The notes under the pieces: model-generated | Database searches by the model: none | Seen by the model: only the letters and a program-made list of their open reading frames with translations | Told to the model about the DNA's origin: nothing | Assembly (NCBI GenBank): GCA_036346205.1 | Contig: JARFJB010000005.1 | Span: 62,501 to 126,500 of the forward strand | DNA: 64,000 nucleotides | Direction of reading: 5' to 3' | Origin: Vesta saturnalis | Taxonomy: Eukaryota > Arthropoda > Insecta > Coleoptera > Lampyridae | Made by a program: the position numbers and the translations under genes | Shown here: in pieces, positions 56,584 to 64,000 of the stretch | Position numbering within the stretch: the stretch's first letter is position 1 | Layout of the letters: every line of letters starts with the position of its first letter

Positions 56584-58042
56584 ACTATTTTTACCTATTT
56601 ACTACTATTTACACGTCATTTCATTTTTTCATGTTTCCTCCATCCATTCCGCTCCCCCTCCCATTTCCTCAAGTATTTCTTCTACACTCATATCCTCCTC
56701 CCTTAACTCCCTACAATCTTTTGTCATATGCCTTATACTCTCCATTCCTTTCCCGCATAATCCATATCTTCTTTCTTCTCCTTTTCTCCAATACTTGTTT
56801 CCCCACTCTTCATTACCGCATCTGAATCTCGCTATTATTTTTTCTTTCTATTCTTCCCTTTTCCTTTCAGATATTCTGGTATCCCATCTCCTTTAATCTT
56901 TTTGTAATTTGCATTGTATTTTGCTTGTCCTATTTTTACCTATTTTTCTTGATTTTGGACATCCCTGTCCATTCTTATTACATCTTCTCTTACTCTTACT
57001 CCCTCTACCCTTAGCCTCTCTACTTCCTCTGTCGCACATCCTTTTTTTTATAATATTCCTCCCTCCTCTCTTGTCCGTATGTCACTCTCCCTTCCTTTAT
57101 CTCTTTTCAGCATGCCTGTAATATTTTACATTTCTTTCTCATATTTCATTGCCCTTCTTCCGGTCTCCACTCTTATTTTTTCTACTTGCACTCCCTCCCT
57201 TATAATATACACCGGTGTCTCCTTCTCCAGCCCCAGTACCGATTTCCAATATTTTTCTTGCAGTCCTTCCACCTCTTTTTTCTGCATACACTCCCACACT
57301 TCTGCCCCATATAGCACCACACTTTGTATTAATTCTTCAAATATCAGCTTCCTTTTCCCTAGGTCCACTCCAACCAACCTTTCCCCCACAGTCCGCACTT
57401 GTCCTATTAATTTATTCTTTTTTCTCACTCTTTCCTTCATGTGTTCTCCATCCTTGTTGTCATGTCTCATTGTATATCCCAGGTATGTGAATTCCTTCAC
57501 CTGCTCAACTTCCTCCTCTCCTCATTACTACTATTTCTTTTTTCTTCTCCCCCCTCCCTTTCTGAGTAGGATTTTTGTTTTTTGTGTTTACTTCTAGTTC
57601 CTTTCTTTTCATATATCTTCCCATCGTCTTCACCATCTCCTTAATTTCTTTTTCTTCCTTCGCCACCAACACTATGTCGTCTGCGTACGCCAGCGACCGT
57701 ACCTTCAATTTCTCTACCACTAATCCTCCCCTTTGCTAGCCCCATAGTATCTCCTCCAGATCCCCCGTATATATCGAGAGGAGACTTGGGCCTAGTAGAC
57801 ATCTCTGCCTTAGGCCTTTCCTTGTTACGAATTCCTCGTTCATCCCCATTCACTCTCTCTCTGCTCTTCGTTTCCTTATAGATTTTCTCCATCCTTTCTA
57901 GCAGTCTCTCATTTATCTTTTTTTTCTCAAGTGTTCCCATAGATTTTCCCGACTCACTCTGTCGAACGCCGCCTTTAAGTCTACGAATAACGCCACCATT
58001 TTCCCACTTTTCTTATCTAGTTCTTTATTTGCCATGTGCTTC

Positions 58043-58043
<1 letters not shown>

Positions 58044-58091
<48 letters not shown>
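58044..58091. repeat. (TA)n microsatellite inside the LINE RT (unit 2)
   Basis: About 24 TA units ending in TGTGTATAT, at the same LINE position as 50668-50726. Confidence 0.95.
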
Positions 58092-58095
<4 letters not shown>

Positions 58096-59600
58096 ATATT
58101 CCTGAATCCCGCCGTCCCTCTGGAATCAGTTTCTTTTCCTCTATCTCGTTCTGAAGTCTTTCTTCTAGTACCGTCGCGTATATTTTATATGCCGTGTTTA
58201 ATAACGTCGCTCCCCTATAATTTTCTACTTCTTTTCTGTCCCCTTTTTTTGTATACCGGGCATGTTACTCCTACTCTCCATCTCCCCGGCAATCCTTCTC
58301 CTCCATATTCTATTAATTATTTCCGCCATCCTTTTTGCTACCTTTTTTCTCACTCTTGTCCCCTTGTATTCAATCTTCTCTCGTTGTTTTACCTTTTTTC
58401 ACTTTCCCAATTGCCTCTATTACTTCTTCTTCTTTTATTCCTTCCTCTTCGTCTTCTTCCTTGTCTTTCTCCTTTTTTCTATCTATGTTCTCCCTCCAGC
58501 ACCTTCCTGAAGAATTTCTCCCATTCCTTTATTGGTATTCCGTCTGTGTCCCTCTTCTCTTCTTTTCTTTGTTTAGATATTTCCATACCTCTTTTTATGT
58601 TCTTATTTCTTTGATCTGCTCTTCTTGTTTCTTTTTTATTTTCGTCCTTTTTTCCATTGACCTAATGTTCGTCTTGCCTTCCTCTTTTCTTCCTTGCATT
58701 CACTATCCCACCACTTCTTTAAACCTATTTTCTCACCCTTCCACCTTTTAAATTTGACTTTCTCGGTTGCTTCTTCCATCTTCCGCACTTTCTTGTGCTC
58801 CCTCCCCTTCTCATACTATCTTCTCCATCCTCTCCCTGTACTTCTTTATGCTCCACTCTGACCATATGTTTTTTGTTATGTACTCCTCCTGTTTTCAATC
58901 TTCTCTTACTCCCTCTTCAATTACCAGTTCTAGCGGTTGGTGGTCCGATTCTCTCTCTCTCGCCTTTTACTTTTTCCCCTACCTCTTCGTTCATTATAAC
59001 GTAATTAATTATTGATTCTCCCCTCCCCGCTTCTTTCTTTTCCTGTCATCTCCCTGCTTTCCATGTCCTCGCATTAAAATCTTCTCTTATTATTATCATG
59101 CCCTCCTCCCTTTCTTTTCACCTCTTCTAGGTTTTCCCTTTTCTCTTTCACCGTTCTACTATATACCGTCATTATTTTTATTTTTGTTCTTTCCTGCTTT
59201 ATATTTTTTTCTACGATTCCTCTTCTCTGTTGTACTTTCTCTTTTTCCTCTTGATTCAACCATTTTCTTCTTACTTCCGTTATCTCCATGAGAATTCCCT
59301 TGGCACTTCACCTTCCCATTCCTTTTCTTCATCCATGTCTCTTGTAATCCCACCACGTCTTGCTCTTTTATGAACTCCCAAAACTCTTGTTCTTTATTCT
59401 TTATTCCCGGCACATCACAGAATAGTACTTTTAACTCTTCTATCTCCTCCTTTCCCGTTTCCTCTAGTTACCTTTCTGGCTCTTTTTTCTTTCCATTATT
59501 AATTTTTCCGTCTCGTTTCCCTTTTTCGCCTTTTTCCACATCCTCTTCTATTAGTTTCTATATCCTACCCATACCTTCTTTCTTCCCGTGCTAGGTCGTG

Positions 59601-59602
<2 letters not shown>

Positions 59603-59661
<59 letters not shown>
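59603..59661. repeat. (TA)n microsatellite in the LINE 5' part
   Basis: About 29 TA units after CTAGGTCGTGGTC. LINE copy 1 has non-repetitive coding sequence at the same point (GTCGTGGTCTATGTAATTTC, about 34966). Confidence 0.95.
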
Positions 59662-59662
<1 letters not shown>

Positions 59663-60070
59663 TTGTATACTTTAGCTTGCTCTTCCCAGCCATAATTTTT
59701 TGCTTTTCCTCCCATCTCTCCACCTCCGCCACCATCTCATTTTCTTCCTGTCTGTTTATCACCGCCACTTTTTTGAACTCTACTTTTATGTTTAATTTCT
59801 CTTCCTTCATCACGGGTAAGTCTTTTTCTGGCTCCTTGCTTCTCCACTCCTTTATTACAATATGATTCCTTCTTTTCCGCCTCTCTTCTTCGTCCGTTTT
59901 TTTCTAACTTTTCAATTCTCCCTATAATTCTTCCTTTTCTCTCAACCACGCCTTTTCCCTTTCTTTCACTTGTTCCTTCATTGCCTTAATTTCATTTCTT
60001 ATTCCCCTCGTGTTTTGTTCATCTGTACCATCATTTCTTTTATTAATTCTTTCACTTCTTCCTAACGTTT

Positions 60071-60840
60071 AAAATCTCTTTTTAAATTCTATTATGTTAG
60101 ATAATGAGTTCTTGAAACTTGAAGTGTTTGAATATCTAGGATTAATATTACTATTAGGTTCAGGTGACAATAAGTGGCCAGAACACGTTACCCCATTTTA
60201 CAACTAAAATTTAATTTTTTCATCTTTGCTTCATACATAATCTTTTAAAAAAAGCTTTCACCCAGAGCATGATGGCTAGGGTGTCATAACAACATACACT
60301 TCACACACATTTGTATCTAAAGTCTATTTCCACAGGACTTTCCTTTATGCTGTTACTGATTACCAAATGACATTAAAATTATAGCCAAAGATTATTATTT
60401 GTAGCTTTTCAACTTCTGAACAGGTTAGTAGATGATTAAAAATTAATTTATGTTTACCGAGTGCAATCTGTTTAATTGAAAATGCCTTTATTTCTAGCGC
60501 ATAGTTAAATGGACCAGGGTTCAAATCTAAAGCAACATTTGGCTTATTCTCGCTATTAGAATTAAGTTCGAATCTAAACGTCAATTAATCTCTATTTGAC
60601 ACGAAGTTTTAAGCGCATATCTAACAGAAATCATTACCACTATTTTGACAACGTTGCTTATTTTCATTATGGGTATATTACAAGAAAGGTTCCATATTAA
60701 TCCTAAAAAATGTAATATTTCATTTCTTTTAATTCCCACATGTAAGGTAGGAAAGGGAGGAAGATCGTGTGTTTTTCCACACTAAAAATGTTTATGCAGA
60801 TACAGTGTGTGTGAATAAAAACTTTAGTTAGAATACTTAC
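60071..60840. other. No complete gene; dispersed repeat copy
   Basis: A short piece near 60100-60190 reads EVFEYLGLILLLGSGDNKWP on the plus strand and may be a transposase scrap; this is weak. About 60580-60700 matches the repeat at 1893 and 13090. No further CD36 exon was recognised here. Confidence 0.4.
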
Positions 60841-61559
60841 TTGCATATGTCACTGCTGTATATTTTGTACGACGTGTATTGTTCCATTAATGGTGGGTAA
60901 TGAGTGAAGAATCCGTTCACTTTGTCACATTCATTTTGATTTTCGTTTTCCTGATTTTTCCAAAACTTGGTGTTTTCCATTCCTCTATAACTGGATATTA
61001 ATCCTAAATTTTCCACAGTACCTACTCCTCTATTCAACTTAAATGGTCCATCTGGTTCAGTTTTCTAAAGTACATTTTGTTAGCTTAATATTTACAAACA
61101 ATAAACTTACGTAATTAAATAATGAGAAAGACATAGTTAAATCCTCGTTGTATTTCAATAGTTTTTGGTTCATCAACATAACCATTAAACACATTAACAT
61201 TGTAAGTGCAGATGGATCCTCATGAGCGCACATCTTTATGCCATCAAAACTTAGATCACGTGCTTTTACATTTATGAATAAATCAGTACTAGGAAACATT
61301 TCCTTTAGGATTTTACTAATTAAATCAGGAGGAAGAGGCAATGGAGCTACTTCCAAATTTTGTAGCACAGCCTGTTAGTTACAATTAGAAAGTGATACAA
61401 CTATTTCATATGCGACTTACAATTAGTGGAGCGTTAATAACTTTGATCATTACATCTTCTTTATAAGCTGATGCGTTTTCATTATATTTGAAAGTCCATA
61501 CTTCGTTGTAAGTTATATGGTGCATATCACTATCAATAATGTCTCTGGTTCGAAATTCA
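60841..61559 (-). CDS. CD36/SNMP-family receptor, three internal exons (partial gene)
   Basis: Three phase-compatible exons in minus order. Exon a (61559-61421) has FRTRDIIDSDMHHITYNEVW and VMIKVINAPLI. Exon b (61371-61111) has LPPDLISKILKEMF, LFINVKARDLSFDGIKMC and LTMSFSLFNY. Exon c (61064-60841) has KTEPDGPFKLNRGVGTVENL, then GLISSYRG, FWKNQ, ECDKVNG, HYPPLME and YKIYSSDIC. Donors are GTAAGT and acceptors TTTTGTAG, ACTAACAG and ACTTTAG. These match the extracellular loop of CD36-family proteins (lipid or pheromone receptors, SNMPs and class B scavenger receptors): the xxxFDGxxxC block, the T-x-x-G-x-F-x-x-RG block, the CNxxxGTD-FPPF block (here C-x-x-VNG-F-PP) and the SSDxC block. Both transmembrane segments and the outer exons are missing. 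A Penelope insertion lies just upstream. SNMP1-like is my best guess. It could be a functional gene with long introns or a fragment. Confidence 0.75.
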
Positions 61560-61561
61560 CT

Positions 61562-61799
61562 ACAAAATAATTTCAGAATGTCATTAGTTAAACCCTATAT
61601 GTATAATTAACTAAACATATAAATTACTGCTTTCGTTAATCGAAAACGGTATGGTACGAGCAAAAATTCGTATATTCGATAATGTCATCTAGAAACACAT
61701 ACATTGTAAGTTTTCCAAAATGTTATAAAACTTTCCACCAAACTGCAAGGTACGATGAATGTTATACAACAGATACTATCTATTCTAACGTTGATTACT
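61562..61799. other. Intron or upstream sequence of the CD36-like gene
   Basis: A branch and pyrimidine region precedes the acceptor at 61560-61561. No further exon was recognised up to the Penelope arm. Confidence 0.4.
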
Positions 61800-61864
61800 T
61801 TATAATTAAAATACTTATGTGGATTTTTTAAATGGCGTATTTTTATATTTTTATTTTATATAAA

Positions 61865-61908
61865 TCTATACGTTTTGATGTCAATTACAATTATCGTCTT
61901 CAGTAAAT
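61865..61908 (-). ncRNA. Decayed hammerhead-like motif (left PLE arm)
   Basis: Reverse strand: CTGAAGA core, GAT/ATC stem remnants, then AAAACGT where GAAACGT is expected. One core substitution suggests loss of activity. Confidence 0.4.
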
Positions 61909-61937
61909 GGTAATATCTGTAAGAATTACTTGAAGTG

Positions 61938-62400
61938 TTAGAATAAATTTATGAAATATGAAAAAGATGACCACGCAACCATAAGCCTGTTATTAATATA
62001 ACAGTTTGATAAACGTATAACGACATGGGTGGGGGTTTGATAATTTATGAAGGTATCTATCGGTGTGTGTCGGAAAACCTTAAAGAATAGTGAATGACTA
62101 GTTTTAGATATGTCAAGAAATGGTGAACGTCCGTTAGTTTCCTTCTCGATGGTAAATTGAATGTATGGATGAATACCATTTATAAAAACTAAAATTTTAT
62201 GTAATGTTTTTTCTCCATATTTCCGAAAAGAAAATGTGTTATCTACATATCTATACCAAACTAAAGGTTTTTCAGGTGCATTTTGTTTCAAATTTTTTCA
62301 TGTAAAAATTAGCTACAATAGGACTAAGAGGACTAACCATTGCTACACCATCTAGCCGTTTATAGAATTAACTATTCAACTGACAATAACTCGTTGAAAG
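61938..62400 (-). pseudogene. Penelope-like reverse transcriptase fragment
   Basis: The frame 62291-61938 has KPLVWYRYVDNTFSFRKYGE, then INGIHPYIQFTIEKETNGRS and PFLDISKTSHSLFFKVFRHT. The pattern W-x-RYVDDTF ... H-x-x-IQFT-x-E-x-E ... LPFLD is the RT palm of PLEs; the second catalytic Asp of YVDD is Asn here. It runs into the tail sequence at about 62025, so the rest of the RT and the endonuclease are deleted. Confidence 0.8.
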
Positions 62401-62499
62401 ACAGTGCTGAAAAAGAGAAAACATCAAAGTGACCATTATATCACCCTCTTCAATTCTGAAATTATGTACTTTTGAATGAAATCGGAAGAATTTTGGATA

Positions 62500-62880
62500 T
62501 AAAGATTAAAGAACATTTAAGGTCACCTAAAGATGTTTCAAACCCATTGTTAACTTCCAGAGCGTACAAGTTATCTTGTTATTGTGTCAAAGTATACATT
62601 GTAACCACAAATGCAACTTTGATACAAAACGTAAAGAACATATGAGATTTTTTAGATTAGGTCAACCAGAAAAATCTGTGGTAGCTGAGCATGCTTTCAA
62701 TACTTTAAATCACGACATTACATTTTGATAACATGGAAACATTGTCAAGACTTATTATTATGTTCGTTTACAACGTGAACCTATTGAGATATGTTAACAC
62801 CCTGATAACTTCCATAGACAAGAAGAAAATCTCCGTATAAACAGTTTTTGGAATCTTATAATTTAAAAAAAGGCACAATG
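62500..62880 (+). pseudogene. Penelope-like GIY-YIG endonuclease C-terminal fragment
   Basis: Plus-strand pieces read EHMRFFRLGQPEKSVVAEHA, then FNTLNHDITFDNMETLSRL, YYYVRLQREPIEI and NLRINSFWNLI. This is the R-x-x-EH ... S-x-x-AEH ... HxIxF ... R-x-x-E-x-IEI ... W end of PLE proteins. Stops and frameshifts interrupt it. Confidence 0.7.
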
Positions 62881-63412
62881 GCGGGTCTTAATTTTAGCTA
62901 TTGGGTATTAGGTTTTTGCTGTATTTTTTATACACCTTGAAGTAAATGCTTTACCAATTAGGTATGTTGTTACCACAGCCCTATAATAATTGAACATATG
63001 TAGATAAAATAAAAAATTATATCACACGTACACACTGCACAGTAACAATTACAATTATTAACCAAAAACTAGTCTTTGTTAGATTTTTAATTGGTATGTC
63101 AAATTTCTATTTGTCAATGCTTTTATCAATTTCAAATTAAAGTTTCCACAACTTTACATAATTTGATTAAATTTGGTTAAGTCTGCTCTCCGATTATGAG
63201 ATTTACCTATTAGCCTTCGTCCGTATTCTGATTTGTTCCAGGCAGTTTAATAATATTTAATTGATTTAGGATCTAGTATTTCTTTACTAAAATTATATTC
63301 CATGGTTGGTTTTATACGTTTATCAAACTGTTATATTAATAGCAGGTTTATGTTTTCATCTTTTTCGTATTTCATAAATTTATTCTAACATCTCAAGTAA
63401 TTATTATAGATA

Positions 63413-63462
63413 TTACCATTTACTGAGGACGATATCTGTAATTGTTATCGAAACGTATAAAT
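63413..63462 (+). ncRNA. Hammerhead-ribozyme-like motif (right PLE arm)
   Basis: The core CTGAGGA lies at 63423-63429 and GAAAC at 63450-63454. Stem II pairs GATA (63431-63434) with TATC (63446-63449). Stem I pairs ATTTA just before the core with TAAAT after GTA. A self-complementary ACGT follows the GAAA, fitting a dimeric stem III. All invariant positions of CTGANGA and GAAA are present. Activity is inferred, not shown. Confidence 0.55.
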
Positions 63463-63520
63463 TTATGTATACTATAAATAGAAAAATACACCATTTGAAA
63501 TACCCACATAATTAGCATTT

Positions 63521-64000
63521 TAATCATGTACATGTTTCATGATCACAAATAGGTCATCTATTGATTAAAAATTAATTTAAAACCAACTGATTGAATAAAT
63601 TACGTTGGATATGAGAGTCATATACAATGTGCGCTACAAAACCTGCATCATTGCGCACCGTCGTGCGAAAAGTTGTTTTATCTGCATGCCTACTACTATT
63701 TTCATATTGCGCTTTATTTCGTTTTTGATTATTTGATAATCAACAATAGTTGATCCAATTTAATGCAAAACATTTATTGATTAGATACATATTACGTTTA
63801 CGGTTTAAATAATCTTCCTTTCTTTACTTATGTGAAAAACATAAAAATTGAGCAAACTCGGTGCAAGGTTGATCTCATGTATACAGATACAAAAACATAA
63901 ATCCGATCCGCAACCTTTTTTCCATAGTATATAGATGACAACACATAAAACTATTTCTGTCAAGGCCAATGGCGTAGCGTGGGTTTCAGCCGCCCGGGGC
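63521..64000. other. No gene recognised
   Basis: AT-rich sequence to the window edge. No CD36-family exon was seen on the minus strand here. Confidence 0.4.

Larger units (their letters stand above)
50871..58238. repeat. Tandem duplication, unit 2 (7.4 kb)
   Basis: Head-to-tail copy of 43166-50871. The right end (TTTTCTACTTCTTTTCTG, 58238) equals the end of unit 1, after which the LINE continues uninterrupted. Unit 2 lacks about 365 bp around the left end of the piggyBac and differs by small indels. Confidence 0.95.
56584..60070 (-). mobile_element. LINE copy 3, near full length but broken
   Basis: About 3.5 kb on the minus strand. It begins with a coiled-coil-like Lys/Glu region (59949-59737). 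An endonuclease start follows (59413-59159, MPGIKNKEQEFWEFIKEQDV then VGLQETWMKKRNG). Then come the RT with (TA)n at 58044-58091, SLAYADDIVLVAKEEKEIKE near 57690, and the connection region EFTYLGYTMRHDNKDGEHMK near 57490. Frameshifts are frequent. It is the parent of the half-copy at 49230-50870. Confidence 0.85.
61800..63520. mobile_element. Penelope-like pieces in inverted arrangement
   Basis: The outer arms at about 61800-62020 and 63325-63510 are reverse complements (shared CGTTTATCAAACTGTTATAT and TTTCATAAATTTATTCTAAC). Inside, an RT piece reads on the minus strand and an endonuclease piece on the plus strand. Two truncated PLEs in opposite orientation, or one element with inverted pseudo-LTRs plus rearrangement, would both explain this. 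Confidence 0.7.

Noticed and set aside
60100..60190. Possible piggyBac-type N-terminal scrap (EVFEYLGLILLLGSG)
   Set aside because: Too short and without any flanking conserved block to support a feature.

Overview
The window is AT-rich nuclear DNA from an insect. The evidence is cysteine-type glutathione peroxidases with very short introns, exons of a CD36/SNMP-family receptor, and a typical insect load of mariner/Tc1, pogo and piggyBac transposons, Penelope-like elements (PLEs) and non-LTR retrotransposons. The order cannot be fixed from this sequence. There is no prokaryotic, viral or organellar gene set, no CRISPR array and no rRNA or tRNA gene.

Host genes are few. Three glutathione peroxidase genes of the GPx4-like (PHGPx) type lie at 9.7-10.2 kb (-), 27.0-27.6 kb (-) and 36.6-37.2 kb (+). 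The first two sit in two copies of a roughly 5 kb segmental duplication (A, about 9.08-14.3 kb; B, about 25.46-30.75 kb). Copy B keeps a possible mitochondrial presequence. Copy A has lost it through small indels and carries an unusual G-to-R change beside its catalytic Gln. The third gene is older, has a 47-nt intron and splices a presequence onto the enzyme. Three in-frame exons of a CD36/SNMP-like receptor lie on the minus strand at 60.8-61.6 kb; the rest of that gene was not found.

Region by region: 0-6 kb holds a Tc1-like element, three mariner-like (MLE) elements or derivatives and a palindromic MITE. 9-14.3 kb is segment A with two SINEs and a small TIR element. 14.3-19.3 kb holds an MLE with very long inverted repeats, a second MLE and a decayed piggyBac. 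19.59-25.46 kb is a large DNA transposon with about 29-bp TIRs and a 4-bp AATA target duplication. It encodes a multi-exon protein with repeated acidic exons, Cys motifs and an ADNCSAQNKNW motif, and a pogo-like element is nested in it. 25.5-30.8 kb is segment B. 31-35.5 kb holds PLE and LINE remnants. 36.6-37.2 kb is GPx copy 3. 43.17-58.24 kb is a head-to-tail tandem duplication of 7.4-7.7 kb. Each unit carries the same inserted piggyBac, MITE and non-LTR fragments, and the junction lies inside a LINE. 60-64 kb holds the receptor exons and inverted Penelope pieces.

The paralogous pairs (A/B and tandem units 1/2) act as internal clocks: insertions present in only one copy can be read against an empty site in the other. 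The most interesting items are the 5.9-kb transposon at 19.6-25.5 kb, hammerhead-ribozyme-like motifs in the PLE tails, the A/B divergence of the GPx genes, and (TA)n arrays that replace coding sequence in the LINE.
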